DNA of 64,000 nucleotides from Pontivivens ytuae (GTDB taxonomy: Bacteria > Pseudomonadota > Alphaproteobacteria > Rhodobacterales > Rhodobacteraceae). Within the stretch, counting starts at the first letter, position 1, and every line of letters starts with the position of its first letter. The DNA lies in contig NZ_CP064942.1 in NCBI RefSeq assembly GCF_015679265.1, forward strand, positions 2,078,001 to 2,142,000. The letters run 5' to 3'. The position numbers were made by a program, and so were the translations under genes. Shown one piece after another: positions 43,692-52,825 of the stretch. The notes beneath the pieces were generated by a model. The model saw only the letters and a list, made by a program, of their open reading frames with translations, had not been told where the DNA came from and made no database searches.

Positions 43692-44993
43692 ATGACCGAC
43701 CTCACCCCGCGGGAGATCGTCTCCGAACTCGACCGCTTCATCATCGGGCAGAAGGACGCCAAGCGCGCCGTCGCCGTGGCGCTGCGCAACCGCTGGCGCC
43801 GCCGGCAGCTCGACAGCGACATGGCCGAGGAGGTCTATCCCAAGAACATCCTGATGATCGGCCCCACCGGCGTCGGCAAGACGGAGATCAGCCGCCGCCT
43901 GGCGAAACTCGCCCGCGCCCCCTTCATCAAGGTCGAGGCGACGAAGTTTACCGAGGTCGGCTATGTCGGCCGCGACGTGGAGCAGATCGTGCGCGACCTC
44001 GTCGACGCCTCCCTCGTGCTCACCCGCGAATACCGGCGGGAGCAGGTGAAGGCCAAGGCCCACGACGCCGCTGAAGCCCGCGTGATCGCCGCCCTCGCTG
44101 GCGAAGGCGCGCGCGAGCAGACCCGCGAGATGTTCCGCAAGAAGCTGCGCGACGGCCTGCTCGACGATACGGAGATCGAGATCGAGGTCCGCGACACCTC
44201 CAACCCCATGGGCGCGATGGAGATCCCCGGCATGCCGCCGGGCCAGATGATGAATCTCGGCGATATCTTCGGAAAGGCGATGGGCGGCCGCATGACCCGC
44301 AAGCGCCTGCGCGTCGCCGACAGCTACGAGGTCCTGATCGCGGAAGAAGCCGACAAGCTCCTCGATGAAGAGGCGCTGACCCGCGAGGCGGTCGCGGCGG
44401 TCGAAAGCTCCGGCATCGTCTTCCTCGACGAAATCGACAAGGTCGCCACCCGGACCGAGAGCCGCGGTGGCGAGGTGAGCCGCGAGGGCGTGCAGCGCGA
44501 CCTCCTCCCCCTGATCGAGGGCACCACCGTCTCCACCAAGCACGGCCCGGTGAAAACCGACCACATCCTCTTCATCGCGTCGGGCGCGTTCCATGTCGCC
44601 AAGCCCTCGGACCTCCTGCCCGAGCTCCAGGGCCGCCTGCCGATCCGCGTCGAGCTGCGCGCGCTGACGGTCGAGGACTTCGTGCGCATCCTGACGGAGA
44701 CCGACAACGCCCTCACCCGGCAGTACACCGCGCTGCTCGGGACCGAGGGCGTCGAGGTCACCTTCACCGAGGACGGCATCGCGGCCCTCGCCCGCATCGC
44801 CGCGGAGGTGAACACCAATGTCGAGAACATCGGCGCCCGCCGCCTCTACACGGTGCTGGAGCGCGTCTTCGAGGAGCTGAGCTTCACCGCCCCCGACCGC
44901 GCAGGCGAGACGGTGCAGGTCGACGCGGATTTCGTGGAGAAACACCTCGGCGAACTCAGCCGCTCCACCGACCTAAGCCGCTACGTGTTGTGA
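43692..44993 (+). CDS. hslU: ATP-dependent protease ATPase subunit HslU
   Basis: A 433-residue AAA+ unfoldase, the usual length. Walker [12 protein letters not shown], pore loop GYVGRD, Walker [12 protein letters not shown], the inserted I-domain (about residues 110-240) and the C-terminal STDLSRYVL used to activate HslV are all present. AAGGACA precedes ATG 43692. Partner of HslV at 41816 despite the interrupted gene order. Confidence 0.97.
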   Translation: MTDLTPREIVSELDRFIIGQKDAKRAVAVALRNRWRRRQLDSDMAEEVYPKNILMIGPTGVGKTEISRRLAKLARAPFIKVEATKFTEVGYVGRDVEQIVRDLVDASLVLTREYRREQVKAKAHDAAEARVIAALAGEGAREQTREMFRKKLRDGLLDDTEIEIEVRDTSNPMGAMEIPGMPPGQMMNLGDIFGKAMGGRMTRKRLRVADSYEVLIAEEADKLLDEEALTREAVAAVESSGIVFLDEIDKVATRTESRGGEVSREGVQRDLLPLIEGTTVSTKHGPVKTDHILFIASGAFHVAKPSDLLPELQGRLPIRVELRALTVEDFVRILTETDNALTRQYTALLGTEGVEVTFTEDGIAALARIAAEVNTNVENIGARRLYTVLERVFEELSFTAPDRAGETVQVDADFVEKHLGELSRSTDLSRYVL

Positions 44994-45019
44994 GCCCCGG
45001 GGCTCTGCCCCGGTCCTGG

Positions 45020-45070
45020 GCTCCGCCCGCTCCGGCCTGAAACGCTCCGCCGGAGCGTTTCCGAGACGGC
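45020..45070. repeat. dispersed palindromic repeat, copy B
   Basis: AAACGCTCC-GCC-GGAGCGTTT (45040-45060), flanked by GCTCCGCCCG and CCGAGACGG, between hslU and the convergent LacI-type gene. Copies A and C lie at 12660 and 50516. Confidence 0.75.
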
Positions 45071-45110
45071 CTTCGCCCCCGGGATACTTCGAGACAGATG
45101 AAGGGGCGCG

Positions 45111-46136
45111 TCAGCCCTTCGTGGCGGTGGAGCCACGGGGGCGGAGTTGGAAGCCGATATCCTCGACCACCGGCCCCTCCGCCGCGCCGCCGATCCGGGC
45201 GAGGAGCAGCTCCACCGCCCGCCGCCCCATCTCGTAGCGCGGGGTGAAGACGGAGGTCAGCGGCGGGTTCACGGCCGAGGCGATGTCGAGGTCGTTGAAC
45301 CCACAGATCCCCATCCGCTCCGGCACCGCGATCCCTCGCCGCTGGCATTCGAAGAGTGCGCCGGCCGCGAGATCGTCATTGATGCAGAAGATCGCGTCGG
45401 TGTCCGGCGCCTTCGCCAGCAGCTCCGCCATCATGTGCCCGCCGAGCACGGTGGTGGAGGCTTCGGGCGTCATCACCTCCCGCTCCGGCCCGGTGGCAGC
45501 CCCCGCCGCCGTCCGAAAACCCGCGGCGCGCTTCTGCGTGCGCGGGTCCATGCGGGCGGCAAGGAGGCCGATCCGCCGGTAGCCCGCTTCCACCAGGTGC
45601 CGCGCCGCCGCGGCCCCCGCATCGTGATGCGAGAAGCCGACGATCATGTCGATCGGGTCGGGGTCGATATCCATGATCTGTACGACCGGACAGGCCATCT
45701 CCTCCAGCAACCGCCGCGAGCCCGCGGTCTGGTCGGTGCCCGCCACGATCAGCCCCGCCGGGCGCTGGCTGCGGAAGGTGAGGAGCAGCTTCTCCTCCCC
45801 CAGCGGCGCATATCGGAAGTTGCCGATCTGCGCGGAATAGGCCGTCTCCTCCAGCGCGTCGTAGACCCCGCGCAGCACTTCGGAGAACACGCTGTTGGTC
45901 AGCGACGGGATCACCAGCCCGATCGTGTTCGACCGTCCCGAGGCCAACGCGGACGCCGCCGGATCCGGCGCGTAGCCCAGCTTCTGCACCGCGTGGGCGA
46001 TCTGCTCCTGCAACTGGGGCGAGACCTTCTGCGGATCGCGCAGCGCGCGTGACACCGTGATTGCGCTGACACCGGCGAGGGCCGCCACATCCGCCAGGGT
46101 GGGCCGCTTTGCCCCTGTATTTCCGCGCTTTCGCAT
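45111..46136 (-). CDS. LacI-family regulator, GntR-like
   Basis: A 341-residue LacI-type regulator. N-terminal HTH (PTLADVAALAGVSAITVSRA, residues about 12-31) and hinge, then a sugar-binding domain. Its layout and its neighbour, gluconokinase, indicate a gluconate-responsive GntR-type repressor. ATG 46136 puts the HTH close to the N-terminus; ATG 46157 is also possible. It is divergent from gntK with an operator at 46184. Confidence 0.87.
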   Translation of the reverse strand: MRKRGNTGAKRPTLADVAALAGVSAITVSRALRDPQKVSPQLQEQIAHAVQKLGYAPDPAASALASGRSNTIGLVIPSLTNSVFSEVLRGVYDALEETAYSAQIGNFRYAPLGEEKLLLTFRSQRPAGLIVAGTDQTAGSRRLLEEMACPVVQIMDIDPDPIDMIVGFSHHDAGAAAARHLVEAGYRRIGLLAARMDPRTQKRAAGFRTAAGAATGPEREVMTPEASTTVLGGHMMAELLAKAPDTDAIFCINDDLAAGALFECQRRGIAVPERMGICGFNDLDIASAVNPPLTSVFTPRYEMGRRAVELLLARIGGAAEGPVVEDIGFQLRPRGSTATKG

Positions 46137-46183
46137 GGGCGCATCGTAGCCGCGCATCCGCGTGACACAAGTCCGCTTGACAG

Positions 46184-46199
46184 ATGTTAGCGCTATCAT
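46184..46199. promoter_or_regulatory. GntR/LacI-type operator for gntK-TRAP operon
   Basis: ATGTTAGCGCTATCAT closely resembles the gluconate repressor site (ATGTTA-n4-TAACAT form). It directly follows a TTGACA hexamer (46177-46182), in the spacer of a plausible promoter for gntK. Confidence 0.7.
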
Positions 46200-46244
46200 C
46201 TAGCGTCCCAGCCAATGAGAACAGAAATCGGGGAGGCGGCGCCG

Positions 46245-46778
46245 GTGGATGCGCGCGCAGCAAAAGGCCCTTACGGGGCCGTGCTCGTCATGGGCGTGTG
46301 CGGATCGGGGAAGACCTCGGTCGGCCGCGCGCTGGCCGAGCGGCTGTCGGCCCGCTACCTCGACGCTGACGACTTCCACCCGCCGCAGAATGTCGAGGCG
46401 ATGCGCGCGGGCCAGCCGCTGACCGACGCGATGCGCGCGCCCTGGCTGAGCGCGCTGGCCGACGCGGTGGAGGCGGCGCGCCACAGCGGCCCCGTGGTCT
46501 TCGCCTGCTCGGCGCTCAAACGCTCCTACCGCGACCTATTGCGCGCCCGGATCGGCCGCCTACAGATCGTTCACCTGACCGGAACGCGCGAGGTCATCGC
46601 CGAGCGCATGGCCGCGCGGCCCGATCACTTCATGCCGGTCACGCTCCTCGACAGCCAGCTCGCCGATCTGGAGGAGCCCGGCGCGGACGAGCGCCCGCTC
46701 TTCATCGACGTGCAGCAGCCTTTCACCGCCGTGGTCAACGCCGCCGAAGCGCGGCTGCCGCGGCTCTCGACCCACTGA
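46245..46778 (+). CDS. gntK: gluconokinase
   Basis: A 177-residue P-loop kinase that phosphorylates D-gluconate to 6-phosphogluconate for the Entner-Doudoroff or pentose phosphate pathway. Walker A GVCGSGKTS and the gluconokinase marks LDADDFHPPQNVEAMRAGQPLTD, CSALKRSYRDLLR and MAARPDHFMPVTLLDSQL are clear. The GTG at 46245 is preferred (GGGAGG eight bases upstream, normal length); an in-frame ATG at 46215 lacks a ribosome site. It lies 27 bases upstream of the TRAP genes. Confidence 0.92.
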   Translation: MDARAAKGPYGAVLVMGVCGSGKTSVGRALAERLSARYLDADDFHPPQNVEAMRAGQPLTDAMRAPWLSALADAVEAARHSGPVVFACSALKRSYRDLLRARIGRLQIVHLTGTREVIAERMAARPDHFMPVTLLDSQLADLEEPGADERPLFIDVQQPFTAVVNAAEARLPRLSTH

Positions 46779-46805
46779 CATCGTGATATCTGGGAGGAAA
46801 CAACG

Positions 46806-47819
46806 ATGAAAATGACCATCCTGACACTGGCCGCGGCCCTGACGCTCGGCTCGGCGGCCGCGGCGCAGGACTTCAACCTGCGCTTCCAGTCCTCGGACCC
46901 GGCGGGCAACCCCAACTTCGAGCTGAAGCAGGCCTGGGCGGCCCGCGTGGGCGAGATGTCCGGCGGCCGCATCGCGGTGGAGATGCTGCCCGTGGGCTCC
47001 ATCGTCCAGCATACCGAGACACAGGACGCCGTGGCGGCCGGCATCATCGACGGGCACATCACCGACACGTCCTACTTCTCGGGCAAGGATCCGGCCTTTG
47101 GCCTGATCGCCAACCCGGTGGGCGCGTGGTCCTCGCCAGACCAGATGCTGCAGTTCATCGAGTATGGCGGCGGCAAGGAGCTGATGAACGAGCTCCTCAA
47201 CCCCTACGGCCTGCAGTTCATCGGGGCGACGACGCCGGGGCTGGAGGCTTTCGTCTCCTCTGTGCCGCTGACGGGCGTCGACGATCTGGAGGGCCTGAAG
47301 ATGCGCGCGCCGGAGGGTCTGGTGCAGCGGGTCTTCGCCGCGGCGGGTGCGGCCCCGGTGAACCTGCCGGGCTCCGAGGTCTTCACCTCCCTCGACAAGG
47401 GCGTGATCGATGCCGCGGACTACACCGTGTTCTCCACCAACCACCAGCAGGGCATGCATGACGTGGCGGGCCACCCGGTCTATCCCGGCTTCCACTCCAT
47501 GCCGCTGGTCGAGGTCTCGATGAACCTCAACACCTGGGAGTCCATGCCCGCCGACCTGCAGTCGATCATGGAGGTCTCGGTCCGCGACTTCGCCCGCGAC
47601 ATGACTAGCCAGCTCGCCATGCGCGACCAGGTCGCCGTGGCCGAGGCGAACGCCAATCCGGAGATCACGGTCCACAACTGGTCCGATGCCGAGCGTGCCC
47701 GCTTCCGCGAAATCGCCGTGGGCCAGTGGGAGGAAGTCGCCGGCCAGTCCGACAACGCCCAGCGAGTCTATGACACGCTGACGACCTACCTGCGTGAGCA
47801 GGGCCTGGTGGCCGAGTAA
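46806..47819 (+). CDS. TRAP transporter substrate-binding protein (DctP family)
   Basis: A 337-residue periplasmic binding protein. Signal peptide to about SAAAAQ; then FQSSDPAGNPNFELKQAWAARVGEMSGGRI, the ligand-binding Arg in LKMRAPEG, and FTSLDKGVIDAADY. Adjacent gluconokinase suggests gluconate or a related sugar acid as ligand, by inference. A hairpin after the gene may raise its mRNA level over those of the membrane subunits. Confidence 0.93.
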   Translation: MKMTILTLAAALTLGSAAAAQDFNLRFQSSDPAGNPNFELKQAWAARVGEMSGGRIAVEMLPVGSIVQHTETQDAVAAGIIDGHITDTSYFSGKDPAFGLIANPVGAWSSPDQMLQFIEYGGGKELMNELLNPYGLQFIGATTPGLEAFVSSVPLTGVDDLEGLKMRAPEGLVQRVFAAAGAAPVNLPGSEVFTSLDKGVIDAADYTVFSTNHQQGMHDVAGHPVYPGFHSMPLVEVSMNLNTWESMPADLQSIMEVSVRDFARDMTSQLAMRDQVAVAEANANPEITVHNWSDAERARFREIAVGQWEEVAGQSDNAQRVYDTLTTYLREQGLVAE

Positions 47820-47828
47820 GGCCATCGT

Positions 47829-47865
47829 GGGGGCGGACCGGGCCAGGGTCCGCCCCTCCTTTTCT
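47829..47865 (+). terminator. intra-operon hairpin between dctP and dctQ
   Basis: A 10-bp stem (GGGGCGGACC / GGTCCGCCCC), loop of seven, followed by TCCTTTTCTT. Probably a partial terminator or mRNA-stabilising structure. Confidence 0.75.
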
Positions 47866-47879
47866 TCGGAGGCTTCCCG

Positions 47880-48425
47880 ATGAGCGACGAGCCCGACCTG
47901 ACCCACCGCACCGATCCCGGCGCGGCCCCCGAGGCCGGGCTGCTCGGCCGCGCGATCAACGCGCTGGGCGGGCTCTTCGCCATCGCCATCGTCGCCTCCG
48001 CTGCGATCCTCGTTCTGGAAGTGGTGCTGCGCTACGGGCTCAACGCGCCGACGATCTGGGCGCATGAGACGGTGATCTTCCTCACCGCGATCACCTTCAC
48101 CTTCGGCGGGCTCTACGTCGCCGCGCGCGACCGGCACATCCGCGTCGTCCTGATCTACGACGCGCTGTCGCCGGGTCTGCGGCGGATCTTCAACGTCGTC
48201 ATCAGTCTCGCCAACGCCGCGGCCTCGGCCATGTTCGCCTGGGCCGCATGGTTGGTGGTCGAGCGTGCGATCTGGACGCCCGCGGGTGATTTCCGGCTGG
48301 AGACGTCGGGCTCCGCCTGGAACCCGCCGACGCCGGGGCTCCTCAAACTCTTCCTCTTCTTCATCCTGTGCGTGATGGCGGTGCAGTTCCTCGTGCTCGC
48401 GATCAACTACGCGCGGAAGCGGTAA
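47880..48425 (+). CDS. TRAP transporter small membrane subunit (DctQ family)
   Basis: A 181-residue protein with four membrane helices (from LGGLFAIAIVASAAILVLEVVL, one landmark) and the DctQ pattern APTIWAHETVIFLTAITFTFGG. It pairs with DctM in a sodium-driven TRAP transporter. GGAGG precedes ATG 47880. It lies 3 bases before dctM. Confidence 0.92.
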   Translation: MSDEPDLTHRTDPGAAPEAGLLGRAINALGGLFAIAIVASAAILVLEVVLRYGLNAPTIWAHETVIFLTAITFTFGGLYVAARDRHIRVVLIYDALSPGLRRIFNVVISLANAAASAMFAWAAWLVVERAIWTPAGDFRLETSGSAWNPPTPGLLKLFLFFILCVMAVQFLVLAINYARKR

Positions 48426-48428
48426 GCC

Positions 48429-49748
48429 ATGGAATTCCTCTCCTTCGACCTGCAGGCGCTGGGTATCGAGACCGCGACGCTCTTGATGTTCGCCATGCTG
48501 CTGGGGCTGTTGCTCACCGGCATGCCGCTCGCCTTCGTCACGCTGCTCGTCGCGCTGATCTTCGCGCTGGGCTGGTTCGGGCCGACGGCGGTGCCGCTGA
48601 TCGTCAGCCGCATCTTCTCCTTCGTGAACTCCTTCGTCTTCGTCTCGGTGCCGATGTTCGTGCTGATGGCCGCGATCCTCGACCGATCGGGCATCGCGCG
48701 GGACCTCTTCGACGCGATGCGCATGGTGGGCGGGCGGCTGAGGGGCGGCGTCGCGATCCAGACGCTGCTGGTCGCCGTCATCCTCGCCGCCATGTCCGGC
48801 ATCATCGGGGGCGAGGTCGTGCTGCTGGGCGTCATCGCCCTGCCGCAGATGCTCCGCCTCGGCTACGACCGCAGGCTCGCCATCGGCGTGTGCTGCGCGG
48901 GCGGGGCGCTCGGCACGATGGTCCCGCCCTCGATCGTGCTCATCATCTACGGCCTGACCGCCAGCGTCTCGATCGGCGACCTCTTCACCGCCGCGTTCTT
49001 CCCGGGCCTGATGCTGGCCGGCTTCTACGTCACCTACGTCCTGATCCGCGCCTACCTGAACCCCGAGATCGCGCCCATCCCCGATGAGGGCGAGATCACG
49101 CGGGCCGAGAAGATCCGCCTGCTCAAGGGCCTCTTCCTGCCGATCCTCGTCGTCGTCTTCGTGCTCGGCTCGATCTACGGCGGCATCGCGAGCGTCACCG
49201 AGGCCTCCGCCATCGGCGTGCTCGGCGTCACCCTCTCGACCATCATCCGGCGGGAGTTCACGGGCGAGCTGATCTTCGGTGCGGCCAAGCAAACCCTCGC
49301 CACCGTCGGCATGATCGTCTGGATCGGCATCGGCGCGTCCGCCCTCGTCGGCGTCTTCAACCTGATGGGCGGCATCCGCTTCGTGCAGGCGCTGATCACC
49401 GGCATCTCGGACAACCCGACGATCATCATCCTCGCCATGATGGGCATCCTGTTCGTGCTCGGCATGTTCCTCGACTGGGTGGGGATCGCGCTCCTGACGA
49501 TGCCGATCTTCGTGCCGATCGTGACCCAGCTCGGCTACGACCCGATCTGGTTCGGGGTGCTGTTCGCGATGAACATGCAGGTGAGCTTCCTCAGCCCGCC
49601 CTTCGGCCCGGCGGCCTTCTACCTGAAGTCCGTGGCGCCACCGGACATATCGCTGGGCGAGATCTTCCGCTCGCTCCTCCCCTTCATCTGCCTGCAGATC
49701 CTGGCCGTGGCGATGCTGATCGCCTTCCCCGGCATCACCGGGCGGTGA
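48429..49748 (+). CDS. TRAP transporter large membrane subunit (DctM family)
   Basis: A 439-residue integral membrane protein of twelve or so helices. Family signatures include LLLTGMPLAFVTLLVALIFA, GGALGTMVPPSIVLIIYG (substrate/sodium region), ASVTEASAIGV and MNMQVSFLSPPFGPAAFYLK. Third gene of the TRAP set with gntK; it ends 2 bases before the convergent SDR stop. Confidence 0.94.
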   Translation: MEFLSFDLQALGIETATLLMFAMLLGLLLTGMPLAFVTLLVALIFALGWFGPTAVPLIVSRIFSFVNSFVFVSVPMFVLMAAILDRSGIARDLFDAMRMVGGRLRGGVAIQTLLVAVILAAMSGIIGGEVVLLGVIALPQMLRLGYDRRLAIGVCCAGGALGTMVPPSIVLIIYGLTASVSIGDLFTAAFFPGLMLAGFYVTYVLIRAYLNPEIAPIPDEGEITRAEKIRLLKGLFLPILVVVFVLGSIYGGIASVTEASAIGVLGVTLSTIIRREFTGELIFGAAKQTLATVGMIVWIGIGASALVGVFNLMGGIRFVQALITGISDNPTIIILAMMGILFVLGMFLDWVGIALLTMPIFVPIVTQLGYDPIWFGVLFAMNMQVSFLSPPFGPAAFYLKSVAPPDISLGEIFRSLLPFICLQILAVAMLIAFPGITGR

Positions 49749-49749
49749 C

Positions 49750-50391
49750 CTACCATTCGATGGGCCGGCGGTTGCGGAAGAAGCCGCCGGTCGGCCCTTC
49801 CGCGTCCAACGTCGCGAGCCAGATCGCCGTGTCAGCCCCCTCCTCCGGCGACTTGGTGGCCGAGGCGCCGCCCATGCGCGTGCGCACCCAGCCCGGGCAC
49901 ATCGCGTTGATCTTCACGTGCCGCGGCAGGTCGCGGACCATCGCCTTGCTCATCGCGTTGAGCGCCGCCTTCGCGATGCCATAGGCGCCGGGGCCGCCCA
50001 GCCCCTCGGCAAAGCTGCCCCAGCCCGAGGAGACGTTGACGATCCGGCCCCAGCCGCCCGCGATCATGCCGGGCGCCGTGGCGCGGATCAGGTGGTAGGG
50101 GCCGTGGACCATGACGGCCATCGAGTCCTCGAACCCGCCCGCATCGGTCAGCAGCGAGCCTTCGTGCAGCACGCCCGCATTGTTGACGAGGATATCCACC
50201 GGCGGGATGCCGTCGAGCGCCGGCTGGATCGTCCGCGGATCGGTGAGGTCGATGTGAACGGCCCGCATCCCCTCGACGGCAGCCGGATCGCGGACGGCCA
50301 CCGTCACGTCGTGTCCCAGAGCGACGAGCCCTTCCGCGATGGCCTTCCCGATCCCGCGATTGCCGCCGGTCACAAGTGCATGGCGCCCCAT
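49750..50391 (-). CDS. SDR-family oxidoreductase
   Basis: A 213-residue short-chain dehydrogenase. TGGNRGIGKA, NNAG, Ser in VNVSSGWG and YGIAK show the usual cofactor and catalytic sites; it ends with a shortened C-terminus (GGFFRNRRPIEW) as in carbonyl-reductase-like SDRs. ATG 50391 has GAGGGAGG upstream. It is convergent with the TRAP operon; the substrate is unknown. Confidence 0.87.
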   Translation of the reverse strand: MGRHALVTGGNRGIGKAIAEGLVALGHDVTVAVRDPAAVEGMRAVHIDLTDPRTIQPALDGIPPVDILVNNAGVLHEGSLLTDAGGFEDSMAVMVHGPYHLIRATAPGMIAGGWGRIVNVSSGWGSFAEGLGGPGAYGIAKAALNAMSKAMVRDLPRHVKINAMCPGWVRTRMGGASATKSPEEGADTAIWLATLDAEGPTGGFFRNRRPIEW

Positions 50392-50515
50392 GTCTTTGCC
50401 TCCCTCATGTGTCCCGGCGAGTGAGGTAGTGTCCGAAAGCATCTCTTCCTACTTGGCACACCGCACCAATGTCCCACGCGGGCGTCAGCCCGCGTCGCGC
50501 CCGCCCCGTTCCGGG

Positions 50516-50565
50516 GCTCCGCCCGTTCAGCCCTGAAACGCTCCGCTGGTGCGTTTCCGAGACGG
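50516..50565. repeat. dispersed palindromic repeat, copy C
   Basis: AAACGCTCC-GCT-GGTGCGTTT (50536-50556), one mismatch in the palindrome, with GCTCCGCCCG before and CCGAGACGG after. It shares GTCGCGCCCGCCCCGT (near 50495) with copy A. Confidence 0.7.
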
Positions 50566-50647
50566 GCCTCACCCCCCCAATCGGGCACGACCGCGCGCCC
50601 CTCGGGTCGGGCGCAACGCTAGTCGCGTATCACTGACCTAGTAAAAA

Positions 50648-50720
50648 GCCGTCATCCTCGGGCTCGACCCGAGGATCTCCCGATCCCGAAGATGGCCGGG
50701 TCAAGCCCGACCATGACGGC
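50648..50720. repeat. alphaproteobacterial-type long inverted repeat
   Basis: GCCGTCAT and ATGACGGC at the ends, with CCTCGGGCTCGACCCGAGG nested inside and a related GGCCGGGTCAAGCCCG arm. It resembles the 'CTCGGGCTTGACCCGAG' repeats common in Alphaproteobacteria. The 50392-50741 gap has this and copy C and no gene. Confidence 0.7.
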
Positions 50721-50741
50721 GAGTGCGAGGCCCCAGACCCC

Positions 50742-52751
50742 TCAATAAGCCACCATCGTCAGCAGCTCATACTCCGCCACCGGCTCACCGTCCTGATTGC
50801 TCAGCCCCACGGACCAGCGGACCTCGCCATATTCCTCCGTCCGCCGGGTCTTCTTCAGCACCGTCAGCCGCACCGAGATGCTGTCCCCCGGCGAGACCGG
50901 CTTCAGGAACCGCAGCCCGTCGAGCCCCGTATTCGCCAGCACCGGCCCCGGATCGGGCTGCACGAACAGCCCCGCGGCGAAGCTCAAGAGCAGGTAGCCA
51001 TGCGCCACCCGCCCCGGGAAGAACGGGTTCGCGGCCGCCGCCTCCTCGTCCATATGGGCGTAGAACGTGTCGCCGGTGAATTCCGCGAAATGCTCGATAT
51101 CCTCCAGCGTCACCTCGCGTGCCGGAGTATGCAGCGTCTCGCCCACCTCCAGTTCGCCGAAGCGGCGCTGGAAGGGGTGATCGGGGGCCGGGCTCTCCGC
51201 CGCGCCCTCCATCCACGTGCCCGCGATGGCCGAAAGCATGTCGGGGCTGCCCTGCAAGGCGGTCCGCTGCATGTAGTGGAGCGCCCCGCGGATGCCGCCG
51301 AGTTCCTCGCCCCCGCCCGCGCGCCCCGGCCCGCCATGGACCATGTGCGGCAGGGGGGAGCCGTGGCCCGTCGCCTCCTTCGCACTGCACCGGTCGTTGA
51401 CGTAAATCCGCCCGTGCCACGGCGCGATGCCGAGTGCGACCTCGGTGGCTACCTCCGGATCATGGGTGATGAGCGAGGCCACAAGCGCCCCGCCGCCGCG
51501 GTTCATCAGCTCCACCGCATGGCCCAGGTCGCGATAGCCCATGACGGTCGAGACCGGGCCGAACGCCTCCGTCTCATGGATCACGGTCGAGGCATCGGGG
51601 TCCGCCGCATGATAGAGCATCGGCGGCAGGAAGGCGCCGCGCTGCGCATCGGCTCCCTCCACCTCGAAATGCTCCGGATCGCCGACGACCCGGCCCGCGT
51701 GCTGCCCGATGGCCGCGGCCTTCTCCAGCACGTCGGTCCGCTGCGCGCGACTGACGAGCGCGCCCATTTGCGTCGCCTCCAGATCGGGCGCGCCGATGCG
51801 GACCTGCAAGGCGGCCTCCAGCGCGCCGATAACGTCCGCGACCCGCACCTCCGGCACCATGATCCGCCGGATCGCAGTGCATTTCTGGCCCGCCTTCGCC
51901 GTGATCTCCCGCCGGACCTCGCGCACGAAGATGTCCCATTCCGGGCTCCCCGGCCCTGCATCGGGCCCGAGTAGCGAGGCGTTCAGGCTGTCCTGCTCCG
52001 CGATGAAGCGCACGCCGCGGCGCACCAGCGGCCCTTGCAACTTCAGTGCCGTCTCCGCCGAGCCGGTGAAGCTCACCACGTCCTGCGCGCCCAGCCGGTC
52101 GAGCAGGTCGCCCGTCCCGCCCGCGATCATCTGCACGGCACCCTCGGGCAGCAGCCCGCTGTCGACCATCATCCGCATCGCCGCATGGGTGACATAGCTC
52201 GTCGCCGTCGCCGGCTTCACGATCGCGGGCATGCCGGCGAGCAGCGTCGGTGCCAGCTTCTCCAGCATCCCCCAGACCGGGAAGTTGAAGGCGTTGATAT
52301 GCACCGCCACGCCCGTGCGTGGCACCCAGATATGCTGCCCGCGAAAGGTGCCCTGCCGCGACAGCATCTCCGGCGCGCCGTCGAGCATGACCTTGGCGTC
52401 CGGCATCTCCCGCCGGCCCTTCGACGCGATGACCAGCATCGTGGTGATCCCGCCCTCGATGTCGATCTGCCCGTCCGTGCGGGTCGCTCCGGTCATGTAA
52501 CTGAGTTGGTGGAGCTCCTCGGCCCGCTCCTTGAGATAGAGCGCAAGCGCCTTGAGCATCCGCGCGCGGTCGTGGAACCCCATCTCCCGCAGCGCGGCCC
52601 CGCCGAGCGCCGCGTGCCGCAGCATCGCCTCGGTGTCCAGCGGCCCTCCGGCGCGCGCCACCGGCTCCCCGGTCACGGCGCTCTCGATCAGCCGGGCGGA
52701 GCCGTCGGGTGCCACCCACTGACCGGCGGCGAAACTCATCACGTCGAGCAT
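50742..52751 (-). CDS. paaZ: oxepin-CoA hydrolase / 3-oxo-5,6-dehydrosuberyl-CoA semialdehyde dehydrogenase PaaZ
   Basis: A 669-residue two-domain enzyme that opens the oxepin-CoA ring and oxidises the resulting aldehyde in phenylacetate breakdown. The N-terminal aldehyde dehydrogenase domain has [18 protein letters not shown], the base Glu in AEQDSLN and the nucleophile Cys in GQKCTAIRR. The C-terminal MaoC hydratase domain has the Asp-His pair in [15 protein letters not shown] and [17 protein letters not shown] precedes ATG 52751. It is divergent from paaI with a 74-base gap. Confidence 0.96.
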   Translation of the reverse strand: MLDVMSFAAGQWVAPDGSARLIESAVTGEPVARAGGPLDTEAMLRHAALGGAALREMGFHDRARMLKALALYLKERAEELHQLSYMTGATRTDGQIDIEGGITTMLVIASKGRREMPDAKVMLDGAPEMLSRQGTFRGQHIWVPRTGVAVHINAFNFPVWGMLEKLAPTLLAGMPAIVKPATATSYVTHAAMRMMVDSGLLPEGAVQMIAGGTGDLLDRLGAQDVVSFTGSAETALKLQGPLVRRGVRFIAEQDSLNASLLGPDAGPGSPEWDIFVREVRREITAKAGQKCTAIRRIMVPEVRVADVIGALEAALQVRIGAPDLEATQMGALVSRAQRTDVLEKAAAIGQHAGRVVGDPEHFEVEGADAQRGAFLPPMLYHAADPDASTVIHETEAFGPVSTVMGYRDLGHAVELMNRGGGALVASLITHDPEVATEVALGIAPWHGRIYVNDRCSAKEATGHGSPLPHMVHGGPGRAGGGEELGGIRGALHYMQRTALQGSPDMLSAIAGTWMEGAAESPAPDHPFQRRFGELEVGETLHTPAREVTLEDIEHFAEFTGDTFYAHMDEEAAAANPFFPGRVAHGYLLLSFAAGLFVQPDPGPVLANTGLDGLRFLKPVSPGDSISVRLTVLKKTRRTEEYGEVRWSVGLSNQDGEPVAEYELLTMVAY

Positions 52752-52825
52752 CAGCGAACCTCCCTGTTGACGCGAGGTTCACCCGGCCCCCAGAGTATCT
52801 GCAACAAAAATCGGGAGGACGCGCG

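Noticed and set aside
46560..49292. A 910-codon open frame on the minus strand opposite gntK and the TRAP genes
   Set aside because: Its product is a low-complexity Arg/Asp/His/Glu mixture with no motif, and the plus strand has well-matched genes there. Such long opposite frames are usual in GC-rich DNA.
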